Part shown: piece by piece, positions 34,558-44,209 of the stretch
Position numbering within the stretch: position 1 is the first letter of the stretch
Layout of the letters: every line of letters begins with the position of its first letter
The notes under the pieces: generated by a model
The model's database searches: none
Seen by the model: the letters and a program-made list of their open reading frames with translations, nothing else
What the model was told of the DNA's origin: nothing
Source: Lacihabitans sp. CCS-44
GTDB lineage: Bacteria > Bacteroidota > Bacteroidia > Cytophagales > Spirosomataceae
NCBI RefSeq assembly: GCF_024343735.1
Contig: NZ_RJUE01000005.1
Coordinates: forward strand, 52,834-116,833
Reading direction: 5' to 3'
DNA: 64,000 nt
Position numbers and translations under genes: made by a program

Positions 34558-34863
34558 ATGGCATTAGCTAAGCAGTTTTTAAAATCGAAGCCAGTTTGTA
34601 AAGTGACTTTTGAATTGGCTCCAGAACAAGTTTCAGGAAATCAGGTTTTATTATTAGGAGATTTCAACAATTGGGATTCTGAAGGAACACAATTGAAGAA
34701 ACAAAAAAATGGAAATTACAAAACGACAATAGAATTGCCAGTAGGCACAGAGACTCAGTTTCGTTACTTAGTAGATGGCCAAAACTGGATCAACGATGAC
34801 GCTGCTGACAAATATGTTCCTTCGGGAGTTTCAGCAGATTTTAACTCTGTTGTAGCGTTATAA
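34558..34863 (+). CDS. CBM48 (glycogen-binding) micro-protein
   Basis: 101 residues. After a short basic start the chain is one CBM48/isoamylase N-terminal domain: KVTFELAPEQVSGNQVLLLGDFNNWD, LKKQKNGNYKTTIELPVG, FRYLVDGQNWINDDAADKYV. Conserved Trp residues of the carbohydrate face are present. No catalytic domain. Stand-alone versions are common in Bacteroidota and may bind alpha-glucan. TAAATTTG box about 30 bases upstream. Confidence 0.85.
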   Translation: MALAKQFLKSKPVCKVTFELAPEQVSGNQVLLLGDFNNWDSEGTQLKKQKNGNYKTTIELPVGTETQFRYLVDGQNWINDDAADKYVPSGVSADFNSVVAL

Positions 34864-34894
34864 AAAGTTTTTTATTTAAGGTTGAATAGATTTT

Positions 34895-34924
34895 AAAAAT
34901 AGCGATCATTTGGTCGCTATTTTT
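34895..34924 (+). terminator. Terminator after the CBM48 gene
   Basis: AAAAATAGCGA (34895-34905) pairs with TCGCTATTTTT (34914-34924), 11 bp, followed by TT. Confidence 0.85.
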
Positions 34925-34972
34925 TTGTGCTTTTTTTCAGTACATGTGCTTTTATATGGTTTTCACAGTGTT

Positions 34973-36109
34973 TTAGTAGGGATAAATAGTTAGAAACTCC
35001 ATAAAGTTCCCCTTGTTTATTGACTGAGCCGACTTAGGCTTATAATTTTCCATAAATATTGGTGGAAATTTTACTTTTTCTTTTGGATTCCATTTGAATT
35101 CATACACATACAGTTCACCATTTATTTCTTCCACATAATCTATTTCAGCTTTGTCTTTGTTTCGCCAAAAATACGTCTTTCCGTAAAACCCATGGTAGGC
35201 AAGTAGTTTTTTGCGTTCCATTATCAAGAAGTTTTCCCACAGTGCCCCGATATCGTTTCTGGCAGTTATGGGATTGAAGTTTGAAATGAGAGCATTTCTA
35301 ATGCCATTATCATAGAAAAATACCTTCTTCTTTTTGTTTATTTCGTTTCTTAAATTTCTACTGAAAGTACTCAGCCGGTATATCACAAAAGACTGCTCTA
35401 ATAAATGTATGTAGCTTTCGATGGTTTTTACGTCTGCTCCTGCGGTTTGTGATAGTTCGCTTAATGATACTTCGTTCCCCACTTGGTAGGCCAAAGCAGT
35501 CAATATTTTCTCTAATATTTGTGGTTTTTTTATACCCACCAGAGCTAAAATATCTTTGTACAAATAGCTGTTGGTCAAGTTTTTCAGTATTTCTTGAGCA
35601 TCTTTTTGTTCATTTATTACTTCTGGATATGTGCCGAATACCAAATAACTATTTAGATTTTTTAATATTTCTAAATAGTTGGTGTGTTTCAAAAGCTCTT
35701 CTATCGAAATAGGATAAAGGTTGTATTCCCATTTTCTGCCTGTCAATGGCTCTTGAGTAAGGTTGGCAATATCTAATGAGGATGAACCTGTGATGATTAG
35801 CTGAAATCCTTCGTTGGCATCTATAATCTGCTTGCAAATGAGGCCAATGTTTTCAATTCTTTGGGCTTCATCAAGCAATATAAGTTTTTGATTTCCAAAG
35901 CTTTGTTTTAAGAAATTTATGTTTTCCAATTTCCAAAGATTTTGAGTTTCTATTTCGTCGCCATTGAAATAGGTATATTTCTCATTTATGTTGTTCGCCA
36001 GATTTTTGATTAAAGTGGTTTTACCCACTTGTCTGGGTCCAAGTATGATGATTGCTTTCTTAAAATCAATCCTATTTTTAAGTTTTTCTTCAAGAATTCT
36101 CTTTATCAT
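34973..36109 (-). CDS. AAA ATPase with DUF4143 domain
   Basis: 378 residues. Walker A ILGPRQVGKTTLIKNLA (22-38), Walker B KLILLDEAQRIEN, sensor ITGSSSLDIANL with a typical EPLTGR follow-up, then a winged-helix/DUF4143 C-terminal part ending in a nuclease-like WRNKDKAEIDYVEE...YVYEFKW (D...E-x-K). These ATPases are widespread, accessory and of unknown function. A 32-bp tandem repeat overlaps its promoter region. Confidence 0.85.
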   Translation of the reverse strand: MIKRILEEKLKNRIDFKKAIIILGPRQVGKTTLIKNLANNINEKYTYFNGDEIETQNLWKLENINFLKQSFGNQKLILLDEAQRIENIGLICKQIIDANEGFQLIITGSSSLDIANLTQEPLTGRKWEYNLYPISIEELLKHTNYLEILKNLNSYLVFGTYPEVINEQKDAQEILKNLTNSYLYKDILALVGIKKPQILEKILTALAYQVGNEVSLSELSQTAGADVKTIESYIHLLEQSFVIYRLSTFSRNLRNEINKKKKVFFYDNGIRNALISNFNPITARNDIGALWENFLIMERKKLLAYHGFYGKTYFWRNKDKAEIDYVEEINGELYVYEFKWNPKEKVKFPPIFMENYKPKSAQSINKGNFMEFLTIYPY

Positions 36110-36127
36110 TTCGCCTTGATTTTAACC

Positions 36128-36159
36128 CAAAAGTATTCAAAAATTATTCCAATTCCCAA
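36128..36159 (-). promoter_or_regulatory. Probable promoter of the DUF4143 ATPase gene
   Basis: Minus-strand TACTTTTG (36135-36128) is preceded by a TTG at 36159-36157 with a 21-base spacer. The -33 part lies inside the first 32-bp repeat. Confidence 0.45.
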
Positions 36160-36230
36160 AATATCGCTATTTTTAAGGAATCAATTCCCAAAATATCGCT
36201 ATTTTTAAGGAATCAATTCCTAAAATATCG
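36151..36230. repeat. 32-bp tandem repeat, 2.5 copies, upstream of the DUF4143 ATPase
   Basis: Units 36151-36182 and 36183-36214 are identical; 36215-36230 is half a third unit. Each junction forms GGAATCAATTCC, a near-palindrome suited to a repressor. A tandem operator array is one explanation, slippage another. Confidence 0.85.
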
Positions 36231-36374
36231 AAAAATGCTATCTTAAGTGCACGAATGTTTTGTTGGAAATGAAGTTTTATGTTGGAAAGAGATTCTCAAT
36301 TATGCACGGTCGATTTCACCTAAACGACCACTCCGTTGTCTGATCGGAGTCGAAGACAATTACCGCAGTGTCAC

Positions 36375-36492
36375 TTCGGCTTCGCTCAGTGACCGTATTT
36401 CGGCTTCGCTCAGTGACCATATTTCGGTTTCGCTCAGTGACCGTATTCCGGCTACGCTCAGTGACCGTATTTCGGCTTCGCCCAAGCTGAGC
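36375..36492. repeat. 24-bp minisatellite built on the REP-like core
   Basis: Five units of ttcggcttcgctcagtgacc plus gtat (36375, 36399, 36423, 36447, 36471) with a few substitutions; the last is partial and ends agctgagc, two bases before the dgt stop. The unit contains the GGCTTCGCTCAG core of the dispersed REP-like element. The 36110-36493 gap holds this and the 32-bp array and no gene; open frames across it are repeat artefacts. Confidence 0.9.
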
Positions 36493-36493
36493 A

Positions 36494-37849
36494 TTAACCA
36501 AACTCTGGTGTTTGAATTCCGCGAAGTTTTCTGAACAGGTCCATGGCGTAAACGTCTGTCATACCCGAGATGAAATCTACGATTGAAAGTAAGTTTTGAT
36601 AAAGTGTATTTTCTTTCGTAATGCGGAATTGCATAGGTATTAATCGTAAGATTTTCTGAGATTTAGCCAATTCCGGCAGCATCAATGCTCCCACAAAATC
36701 TTCCAGAAGACCATAAATAACATGATATCCAGCCAATTCTTTTTCTACGACTGATGGGTGATTGTATATTTTCTGAAACGAAAGCTGATCTATCTTTTTC
36801 AATTGTGCTATAGATGGCTCGTCAATCAAATCTATGAGAGATTTGTTCAAAGTTCCATTCAAAAGTGCTTCTTCATTTTCAAGAAAAACTTGGGTGCATT
36901 TTCGAGTAAGATTGTTCACCAACATAGCTCGTAAAAGCGAAAGTTTCTGGCTTTCGTCGACTATAGTCTCTAATTTCTGAGTGATATAAACGTAGCTGGG
37001 GTCATTTACAAACAAAGGCAATAGCAAATCTTGAGCTTCCTGAAAAGAAATGACATGCAACTTAAAGGCATCTTCCAAATCGATTATTCTATAACAAATA
37101 TCATCTGCGGCCTCTACCAAAAAAACAAAGGGATGGCGTGCATAGATATTTTTAGTTTCGTCTAGTCTTTGTATGCCCAGTTCTTCTACAATCTCTTGAT
37201 AATGTGTAATTTCTGAATCAAAAAAGCCAGATTTCTTCGTTCCCAGAGATTTTTTGTTGAATCCTGAAACCGAGTCTGTTGGATATTTTATGATAGAAAC
37301 TAGCGTGGTATAGGTGAGCTTCAAGCCAGCTTCTTGAAAGAGTGTGGTGAGTATTCTGAAAGCATTCGCATTTCCTTCAAATTTTATCAGATCTTGGTTT
37401 TGATTTTCGGCGATGTCACTGCTTACTTCATTTTTTGCAAAAAAATCGCTAAAAAAAGTTCGAATGGCTTCTTCACCAAAATGCCCAAATGGCGGATTGC
37501 CAATATCATGTGAAAGGCAAGCCGTTTGAATGACATCAGAAAGCTCAAATCTATAAAAATCGTTAGCGTTTGGGGTGAATTTATCTTTGTGCTTAGTGGC
37601 CAAAAGCTCACCAACGGCTTTTCCGAGCGAACGCCCAACTGAGGCCACTTCGAGACTGTGTGTAAGGCGATTATGTACAAAAAATGCTCCTGGGAGAGGG
37701 AAAACTTGGGTTTTGTTTTGCAAACGCCTAAACTGCGAAGAGAATATTACACGGTCGTAGTCACGCATATAGTCACCCCTGATTTCGTCTCTTGCGTGGG
37801 TGTTTTGCGAACCCAATCTTTTGTTAGAATACAGTGTTTGCCAATCCAT
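36494..37849 (-). CDS. dgt: dGTPase-family HD triphosphohydrolase
   Basis: 451 residues. HD-domain ligands: RLTHSLEVASVGR, ACLSHDIGNPPFGHFGE (HD pair) and EAADDICYRIIDLED. Releases triphosphate from dGTP or other dNTPs, balancing nucleotide pools. Some homologues restrict phage, but length and operon position here point to a housekeeping Dgt. Fourth gene of the operon fcl-methyltransferase-VTT protein-dgt; two bases after its neighbour. Confidence 0.92.
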   Translation of the reverse strand: MDWQTLYSNKRLGSQNTHARDEIRGDYMRDYDRVIFSSQFRRLQNKTQVFPLPGAFFVHNRLTHSLEVASVGRSLGKAVGELLATKHKDKFTPNANDFYRFELSDVIQTACLSHDIGNPPFGHFGEEAIRTFFSDFFAKNEVSSDIAENQNQDLIKFEGNANAFRILTTLFQEAGLKLTYTTLVSIIKYPTDSVSGFNKKSLGTKKSGFFDSEITHYQEIVEELGIQRLDETKNIYARHPFVFLVEAADDICYRIIDLEDAFKLHVISFQEAQDLLLPLFVNDPSYVYITQKLETIVDESQKLSLLRAMLVNNLTRKCTQVFLENEEALLNGTLNKSLIDLIDEPSIAQLKKIDQLSFQKIYNHPSVVEKELAGYHVIYGLLEDFVGALMLPELAKSQKILRLIPMQFRITKENTLYQNLLSIVDFISGMTDVYAMDLFRKLRGIQTPEFG

Positions 37850-37851
37850 TT

Positions 37852-38517
37852 TTACATTTTTACAGCTTTCCTAAAATAATGTGTGATGCCCCAAACCGAC
37901 ACAATGACAAGCAAAAGTACCAATATTTTTGAAAAAAGTCCTTCGTTCGGGTTTTGTATGAGTGTTTGTATTTCTTTGGCCTGACTGCCCGTATACACTG
38001 CCAAAAGTGTCCTCGGAAGCATTCCTCCAAAACCTCCAATGAGGATATTTTTGAGTTTTGCTCCAGAAATTGCAAAAGTGAGATTAGTCAGTGCAAAGGG
38101 CAAAATAGGAGATAACTTGGCGAAAAATATGATTTTCAATTCATCTTTCCTGATGTTTTTCAGAAGGTTTTTTACTTTTTCATTTTTTTCAAAGTAAGCT
38201 TCTATCCATTTGAAATCTAGTATTTTATAAAAAACATAGATTAAAAATATGGCTCCAAAGTTAATTATTAACAGATAGGGTATAGCTTTAAAACTCATAA
38301 AATACCCAAAAACTATTGCCAAAAATGTGGGAGGACAAAGTGCCACAGTGGCTCCCAAAGTTAGTATTAGCGTTAGAATTAGCCACTCTATGTTACCAAA
38401 ACTCGCCAATGAACTTTCGTGCTTTAAAAGATAGTAGCTTAATAGTGAGGTGCTAAAAAGAGGCAGCAGTGTAAAGCCAACAAAACTCAGTATAGAAGGC
38501 AGTTTGGATGTTTGCAT
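37852..38517 (-). CDS. TVP38/TMEM64 (VTT) family membrane protein
   Basis: 221 residues, about five to six membrane helices. VTT-domain features: CPPTFLAIVFGYFM re-entrant region and FFAKLSPILPFALTNLTFAISGAKLKNILIGGFGGMLPRTLLAVYTG. Related DedA proteins flip undecaprenyl phosphate or phospholipids; role here unknown. One base separates it from the methyltransferase gene. Confidence 0.87.
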   Translation of the reverse strand: MQTSKLPSILSFVGFTLLPLFSTSLLSYYLLKHESSLASFGNIEWLILTLILTLGATVALCPPTFLAIVFGYFMSFKAIPYLLIINFGAIFLIYVFYKILDFKWIEAYFEKNEKVKNLLKNIRKDELKIIFFAKLSPILPFALTNLTFAISGAKLKNILIGGFGGMLPRTLLAVYTGSQAKEIQTLIQNPNEGLFSKILVLLLVIVSVWGITHYFRKAVKM

Positions 38518-38518
38518 A

Positions 38519-39247
38519 TCAATTCTTTTTACAGACCATTATCATTCTGTCAGAAACCAAGTCTTGATAAGGATTGAGGTCATAATCTCCATAAACCGCT
38601 GTGAGCGTTAGTCCGGCTTTTTCAAAAAAATGCTTGAAATCTTCAAGAAAAAGTAATTTCACTCTCTCTTCATATTGGTGTTGGTCACCCTCATTTTCAA
38701 AGCTTATGTTTTTGAAAATATAGCCCAGTTCAATTCTTTTGTTGATATGGAAGTTGATATTATCAACCGTCTTTTCATAATGTGAGTTGAAACCCTCAAT
38801 AGCTTTGCGACTATTCATATAGTCTAACACCAAGGTTCCGTCGGGTTTTATATTTCTGGCCATTGCCACCACGGCTTTTTGGTTTTCTTCCTGATTTTCG
38901 AAATAACCAAAGCTTGTGAAGAGGTTTAGCATTACATCGAAAAATTCAGGTCTGAATACCTCACGAATATCGTGTTCATGAAACTGAAGTGTTTCGTTTT
39001 CAGAGGCTTGTGCATGCCAAATATTGTTGGGCGAAAGGTCGAGCCCCACTACCTCAAAGCCTTTGGAGTTGAGATAAATCGCATGCCGGCCTTTGCCGCA
39101 GGCCATGTCGCAGTATTGTCCTTTGGTCTGAAAATTAAGCTTTTCGGAAAGGTTGTCAATAAACCTTTGTGCCTCATTTTCGCCTCTGCTTTTGTACAAA
39201 ATATGATAAAAGGGCGTATCAAACCACTCTGCAAACCACTCTGCCAT
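38519..39247 (-). CDS. Class I SAM-dependent methyltransferase
   Basis: 242 residues. Motif I YCDMACGKGRHAIYLNSKGFEVVGLDLS (44-71), FDVMLNLFTSFGYFENQEEN and a methyl-transfer Rossmann core follow. Substrate unknown. Tightly coupled to fcl (one-base gap), so a link to sugar or envelope modification is possible but unproven. Confidence 0.85.
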   Translation of the reverse strand: MAEWFAEWFDTPFYHILYKSRGENEAQRFIDNLSEKLNFQTKGQYCDMACGKGRHAIYLNSKGFEVVGLDLSPNNIWHAQASENETLQFHEHDIREVFRPEFFDVMLNLFTSFGYFENQEENQKAVVAMARNIKPDGTLVLDYMNSRKAIEGFNSHYEKTVDNINFHINKRIELGYIFKNISFENEGDQHQYEERVKLLFLEDFKHFFEKAGLTLTAVYGDYDLNPYQDLVSDRMIMVCKKN

Positions 39248-39248
39248 G

Positions 39249-40178
39249 TTAGGAGTGCAGAGCTTTATATTCTTTGTAGACCATGGCTATGCCATCTTTC
39301 AGCTCAATAGAATGTTTCCAGCCCAATCCATTCAGTTTGCTTACATCCATCAGTTTACGTGGTGTGCCATCTGGTTTTTCAGTATTCCATATTATTTCAC
39401 CCTTAAATCCCACTTCGTTTTTGATTGTTTCGGCCAGTTCTTTAATGGTCACATCTACTCCCGTACCTATATTTACCAAGGTGCTGTCGTTGTAGTTTTC
39501 CATCAAATATACACAAGCTTCGGCTAGATCGTTGGCGTGTAAAAACTCACGCATGGGCGAGCCAGTTCCCCAAAGTTCTACACTAGATTTGTTCTCCATT
39601 TTGGCTTCGTGAAACTTACGAATCATGGCCGGCAGTACATGAGAATTGTTGAGGTCATAATTGTCATTTGGCCCGTAAAGGTTGGTTGGCATCACCGAGA
39701 TGTAATTGCATCCATATTGCTCACGGTAAGCTTCGCACATTTTTATGCCCGCTATTTTGGCTATGGCATAGGGTTCGTTGGTGGGTTCTAAAAGACCTGT
39801 CAAAAGATAGTCTTCTTTCAAAGGTTGCGGAGCCAATTTTGGGTAGATACATGACGAGCCCAAAAACATCAGTTTCTTAACGCCAGCCAAATAGGAACCA
39901 TGAATGACGTTATTTTGAATCTGTAGGTTTTCGTATAAAAACTGACCTCTGTAGGTATTATTGGCTACTATTCCACCCACTTTTGCAGCAGCTAAAAATA
40001 CATAATCAGGTTTTTCGGCTTTCAAAAATTCGAAAACTTCAGTTTGGTTTCTAAGGTCTAATTCTTTAGAAGTTTTTAGCAAGAAATTTGTAAAACCTAG
40101 GCTTTTCAGTTTCCTAACTATGGCCGAGCCCACCATTCCGTTGTGGCCAGCTACATATATTTTATCGGATATTTCCAA
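39249..40178 (-). CDS. fcl: GDP-L-fucose synthase
   Basis: About 309 residues from TTG 40178 (next residues [20 protein letters not shown]). An in-frame ATG further upstream (40271) would overlap the divergent gene starting at 40246 and add 31 unrelated residues, so TTG is preferred; family length supports this. NADP fold GHNGMVGS, catalytic Ser in GSSCIYPK, Y-x3-K in PYAIAKIAG. Makes GDP-L-fucose for surface glycans. First gene of its operon. Confidence 0.9.
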   Translation of the reverse strand: MEISDKIYVAGHNGMVGSAIVRKLKSLGFTNFLLKTSKELDLRNQTEVFEFLKAEKPDYVFLAAAKVGGIVANNTYRGQFLYENLQIQNNVIHGSYLAGVKKLMFLGSSCIYPKLAPQPLKEDYLLTGLLEPTNEPYAIAKIAGIKMCEAYREQYGCNYISVMPTNLYGPNDNYDLNNSHVLPAMIRKFHEAKMENKSSVELWGTGSPMREFLHANDLAEACVYLMENYNDSTLVNIGTGVDVTIKELAETIKNEVGFKGEIIWNTEKPDGTPRKLMDVSKLNGLGWKHSIELKDGIAMVYKEYKALHS

Positions 40179-40245
40179 TTTTTTGTTGAAATTTACGTTT
40201 TGAAAATTCAAATTGCTCACAAAAGTACTACACAGGTATCTTATA

Positions 40246-41220
40246 ATGAAACGAATTCTTTTCATATACATTTTAATTGCAGGATTTTCGTCTTTTGTCT
40301 TGGCTCAGGATATCATCCCGAAGCCCAAAACTAAAGCGGAAAGAAAAACGGACCGGAAAAAAATGACTTTGGAGGAGCGTATAGAAGACACCATACCAGT
40401 TGATGTAGATTTGCCAAAAGCAAAAATAAACCTACCCGGCGACAACAAGATAAGCTCAGTAGAAGACGCCAAAAAATTCTTGAATGAAACGATTCCTAAT
40501 CTGTCAAGCGACGTAAAAGCCAAAAGCAAGAAAGCAAAAAAGGCCATAGAAAAAGCAAAAGCCGAAGTTTTTGATGGTAAGAGTTTTGAGAAAATTGCGA
40601 TAGATAAAAGAGTTTTTAAAAGAGGATCTGGTAGTCGACTTTTATATCAGGAGTTTTATGTTTTGAAAAATTATCAAAAACCCAGTCCGTACCTGAGAAC
40701 GTTAACTTGGTTTGATGAAAAAAACAAAAAGTTTGTGGAAGCCCTTACCAGAGACACCAAAACCAACAGCTTATTACATGGCCCCTTTAAAGAATACAAA
40801 GGCGAAAGCTTAGCCAGAGAAGGGTATTATTATTTGGGAGCAAAGCATGGCAGATGGATGGAGTATGATAAAGATTTCAATTTGCTCAATAAGGAAGTTT
40901 ATAACAAAGGCTTTTACCAAGAATCAGAGATAAGTTACTACGGTATAGATACTACTAAAATCAAGGAAATAGTGCCGAAAATCTACGGCAAAATAACAGG
41001 TGCTTACTGGAAATTTCATGAAGATGGCACTACTGCCGAAGAGGGCCATTACGACGAAGGCAAGAAGGTTGGCCGTTGGGTGGAGTTTTATCCAGGAGGA
41101 AACCGCCGCAAGAAAGTAACACAGCACCCAAAGGATATTTTTGATAATTCCGAGCCTTTTGTGATGCAGGAATACAGTGCAGATGGTAAGCTGATTTATG
41201 ACAGTACTGCACCTAAGTGA
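40246..41220 (+). CDS. Exported MORN-like repeat protein
   Basis: 324 residues from ATG 40246. Signal peptide [21 protein letters not shown]; a Lys-rich helical region (40-115); then from about 200 MORN-like units ([67 protein letters not shown]) like those of the YwqK family. Likely periplasmic or surface. Function unknown. Confidence 0.78.
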   Translation: MKRILFIYILIAGFSSFVLAQDIIPKPKTKAERKTDRKKMTLEERIEDTIPVDVDLPKAKINLPGDNKISSVEDAKKFLNETIPNLSSDVKAKSKKAKKAIEKAKAEVFDGKSFEKIAIDKRVFKRGSGSRLLYQEFYVLKNYQKPSPYLRTLTWFDEKNKKFVEALTRDTKTNSLLHGPFKEYKGESLAREGYYYLGAKHGRWMEYDKDFNLLNKEVYNKGFYQESEISYYGIDTTKIKEIVPKIYGKITGAYWKFHEDGTTAEEGHYDEGKKVGRWVEFYPGGNRRKKVTQHPKDIFDNSEPFVMQEYSADGKLIYDSTAPK

Positions 41221-41231
41221 GGTTTTTTGTA

Positions 41232-41330
41232 AAGGCATTTAGGCTCAAAGGCATTTAGGCAAAAGGCATTGAGGCACAAAGGCATTTAAGTAAGAGGCAC
41301 TGAGGCATTTAGGCAAAATGCATCGAGGTA
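41232..41330. repeat. Degenerate aggcattt(a/g)aggca short repeats
   Basis: About six imperfect copies of aggcatttaggcaaa with variable spacing fill the start of the gap after the MORN-like gene; a TCTGTG-rich stretch follows to about 41380. No gene or regulatory signal recognised in it. Confidence 0.7.
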
Positions 41331-41396
41331 AATGAACTCTGTGTAGTTCTGTGCAAAACTCTGTGCAATCTGTGGTAAAAAAACTTCAAAGCTTAA

Positions 41397-41580
41397 ACAT
41401 TAAGGGGCTGAGAATATCTTAATGCTCTTCATGTCTAAATGTACTTAATGTTTTAAAAATGGGGCTTCGAAATCTAAACATTAAGATAATTAAGTAGCTG
41501 AGAATATCTAAATGAACTTAATGTTAAAAAAAGCGGATTAAAGGCCAAAACATTAAGAAAATTAAGAAAATTAATGTTTC
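41397..41580 (-). repeat. 107-bp repeat family, inverted partial copies
   Basis: The reverse complement reads taatgtttagatttcgaagc, then about 12 T/A bases, cattaagtacatttaga, agcattaagatattctcag: the same order of blocks as the tandem copies at 63541-63900. One full and one partial copy are present here, in the opposite orientation. Confidence 0.82.
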
Positions 41581-41659
41581 GAGAAAAAACCAATTCTTGC
41601 CAATTTTAAACTTTTTATAAGTTTTCTGCATTTTACATTTATATACTAGAAAATCAGCA

Positions 41660-42850
41660 ATGCTAAGCATATTTTTACTCCTGAGCGGAATTTTATTCTT
41701 CTCCTTCCCAAAACCACAAGAAGCTAAACAAGGCACTTGGCGTGCCGAAATACCCACTGTTGCTGGTGTTTTGCCTTTTCATATACTGATAGAAAACAAC
41801 CGAGCCTATGCCATCAATGCCGACGAAAAGCTGGCTTTTGATACTTTATTTTACAAAAACGACTCCCTGCATCTTAAAATGGAACTGTTTGATGCCGAGA
41901 TAATCGCCAAAGTGGACGGAGAAACCATGAAAGGTGTTTTTCGAAAAAAAATGGCAAATTTGGACAACAGAGAAGGCGAATTTACTGCAAAATGGGGCCA
42001 GAGATTTAGGTTTGCAAATGGCAAAGAAAGCCAGGCATTGTCTAAAAAATATGCCATAACTTTTAATGACGGAAAAAGTACTTATGAAGCCGTGGGTATT
42101 TTCGAACAAAAAAACAATAAAGTAAAAGGAACATTTCTAACCACAACAGGCGACTATAGATATTTAGACGGTAATGTGGTAGGCGATAGCCTAAAACTAA
42201 CTTGTTTTGATGGCAATCATGTATATCTATTTATTGCCAAAATTAATGGCGATAGCCTCAGCGGTGGCACATTCTGCTACAGTATGAAAGGCACTGAAAA
42301 ATGGTCAGGTATAAAAAATGAGAAAGCCGCCCTGCCCGATGCCAACAGCCTGACTTTCTTAAAGCTAGGTTTCAATAGTATAGATTTTAGTTTCCCTGAT
42401 GAAACTGGAAAAATGATTTCTATCAAAGACGAAAGATATAAAAACAAAGTAACCATAGTACAGATATTAGGCTCGTGGTGTCCCAACTGCATGGATGAAA
42501 CCAGTTTCTTGGCCGAATTCAAAAAGAAAAACCCTTCAATAGAAATAATCGGTTTGGCTTTCGAGAAATCGCTGGAGCCATCGTTTGTAAATCCTAAAAT
42601 ACAAAGACTCAAAACCAGATTTGGCGTAACTTATCCGATACTCTTAGCCGGTAAAAACGACAAAGCCGATGCATCTGACAAACTGCCAATGTTGAACAAA
42701 ATCATCAGTTTCCCTACCACCATCATCATCGACAAGAAAGGTATTGTCCGCCAAATACATACAGGATTTAGCGGGCCAGGTACTGGGGAATATTATAATA
42801 AGTTTGTGGAGGAGTTTACGAGGTTTGTGGAAAAATTGGAAAAGGAGTGA
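41660..42850 (+). CDS. TlpA-like thioredoxin-fold protein
   Basis: 396 residues. Short N-terminal membrane/signal segment (MLSIFLLLSGILFFSFP), a beta-rich region to about 250, then a redoxin domain with the CPNC pair in LGSWCPNCMDETSFLAEF and cis-Pro in ISFPTTIIIDKKG. Periplasmic thiol-disulphide exchange is expected; Bacteroidota have many with varied partners. Confidence 0.87.
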   Translation: MLSIFLLLSGILFFSFPKPQEAKQGTWRAEIPTVAGVLPFHILIENNRAYAINADEKLAFDTLFYKNDSLHLKMELFDAEIIAKVDGETMKGVFRKKMANLDNREGEFTAKWGQRFRFANGKESQALSKKYAITFNDGKSTYEAVGIFEQKNNKVKGTFLTTTGDYRYLDGNVVGDSLKLTCFDGNHVYLFIAKINGDSLSGGTFCYSMKGTEKWSGIKNEKAALPDANSLTFLKLGFNSIDFSFPDETGKMISIKDERYKNKVTIVQILGSWCPNCMDETSFLAEFKKKNPSIEIIGLAFEKSLEPSFVNPKIQRLKTRFGVTYPILLAGKNDKADASDKLPMLNKIISFPTTIIIDKKGIVRQIHTGFSGPGTGEYYNKFVEEFTRFVEKLEKE

Positions 42851-43052
42851 GCCAAACCTACTTTTATTTTTTTTTTTGAAATCGCTTAGTGTGCTTTTGT
42901 TAATATTATTGGATAAAACCTGCCAAAAACGTACTAAACGCAAAATGTTTCCAGTTGAATCAAATGAATTTTTCGCTAATTGATTTATATAAAGTCATTT
43001 TATAAATCAAAAAATTACTATATTTGAGTTATAAAACGAATATTTATAGCTC

Positions 43053-44150
43053 ATGCAGTGGGTTTGGCAAAATATAGATTTTCCTAATTTCGAATATAAC
43101 ACTTCATTTTTCTTTGAATTTGAAAAGGAATTTCACCGTAATACTGGAATCATTATTGGTACTTTAAGGCATTTGGAGTCCGACAATCTAGAGAATTTAA
43201 AAATTGAAATCCTAACCCAAGAAGCTCTTTCGACGTCAAATATCGAGGGCGAAATACTAAAGCGAGAGTCAGTGCAGAGTTCAATCAGAAAGCACCTTGG
43301 TCTCAAAACAGATAACCGAAAGGTTCAAGCCAACGAAGCCGGCATTGCCGAAATGATGGTGGATGTTTACCTGAACTTTGATAAAGCTCTCAGCCATAAA
43401 ATGCTTTTTAGCTGGCACGAAATGCTAATGAATGGTCGGCGTGATATCGAAACCATTGCAAATTATCGAACCCATGCAGAACCGATGCAAATTGTCTCTG
43501 GAAATCTTTCTTCTCCCAAGGTTTATTATGAGGCTCCTCCATCCGAGCAGGTTTATGAACTCATGGAGAATTTTATAGTGTGGTATGAAGCCGAAATTTC
43601 TAAAAAAAACATAGATTCTACGCTCATTTTGGCGGGAATCGTACATTTGCTTTTTGAAATTATCCATCCATTTGAAGACGGGAATGGCAGAATCGGTAGG
43701 GCATTGGTTGAAAAAGTGATTTCTCAAAAAATGAATTCCCCAGCTCTTAATTCGTTTGCCAAAATTATTGATTCTCATAAAAAAGAATATTACGATGCCC
43801 TACAATCAAGTAATCACAGCCTCAATATTGATAAATGGTTATTGTTTTTCTCTAAAACAATGCTTGATTCTCAGCAATACACCATCAAATTAATAGACTT
43901 TTTGGTTGCAAAAAGTAAGTTTTTTATCAAATTCAAGGAGCAACTGAACGAACGCCAAACCAAAGTTTTGCTTTGCATTTTTGAGGAAGGAATAGATGGT
44001 TTTAAGGGCGGACTCAGTGCTGCTAATTACCAATCCATAAGCGGTACTTCTTCTGCCACAGCAACGAGAGACTTGCAAGAACTAGTGCAATTGGAAGCCC
44101 TTACAAAAACTGGTGAGCTAAAGCATACCAGATATTTTTTGAATGTATAA
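43053..44150 (+). CDS. Fic-family AMP transferase with N-terminal inhibitory motif
   Basis: 365 residues. Fic motif HPFEDGNGRIGR with catalytic H205; the family flap is upstream. The inhibitory (S/T)xxxE(G/N) motif appears in STSNIEGE, before the Fic core, making it a class II (self-inhibited) Fic. DUF4172-like N-terminus (MQWVWQNIDFPNFEYN) and a winged-helix C-terminus. Transfers AMP to unknown targets. TATATTTG box at 43019-43026. Confidence 0.9.
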   Translation: MQWVWQNIDFPNFEYNTSFFFEFEKEFHRNTGIIIGTLRHLESDNLENLKIEILTQEALSTSNIEGEILKRESVQSSIRKHLGLKTDNRKVQANEAGIAEMMVDVYLNFDKALSHKMLFSWHEMLMNGRRDIETIANYRTHAEPMQIVSGNLSSPKVYYEAPPSEQVYELMENFIVWYEAEISKKNIDSTLILAGIVHLLFEIIHPFEDGNGRIGRALVEKVISQKMNSPALNSFAKIIDSHKKEYYDALQSSNHSLNIDKWLLFFSKTMLDSQQYTIKLIDFLVAKSKFFIKFKEQLNERQTKVLLCIFEEGIDGFKGGLSAANYQSISGTSSATATRDLQELVQLEALTKTGELKHTRYFLNV

Positions 44151-44209
44151 CATCCATGCGTTAATTTATGGACATTTTGGAACACGGATAATTTCGCAAA
44201 CACGGATTT

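Noticed and set aside
36247..36534. Open frames on both strands with 8-residue repeats across the dgt 3' end
   Set aside because: They follow from the 24-bp minisatellite, whose length is divisible by three. Composition is that of the repeat, with no protein features.
36494..37849. Anti-phage dGTPase acting with the dCTP deaminase
   Set aside because: Dgt is 29 kb away, in a tight operon with envelope and methyltransferase genes, and of normal housekeeping type. No evidence for a joint system.
39249..40271. Longer fcl start at 40271
   Set aside because: It would overlap the divergent gene starting at 40246, and its extra 31 residues do not match the family N-terminus. TTG 40178 preferred.
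41232..41330. CRISPR-like array of aggcattt units
   Set aside because: Repeat words are short, degenerate and irregularly spaced, without unique spacers.
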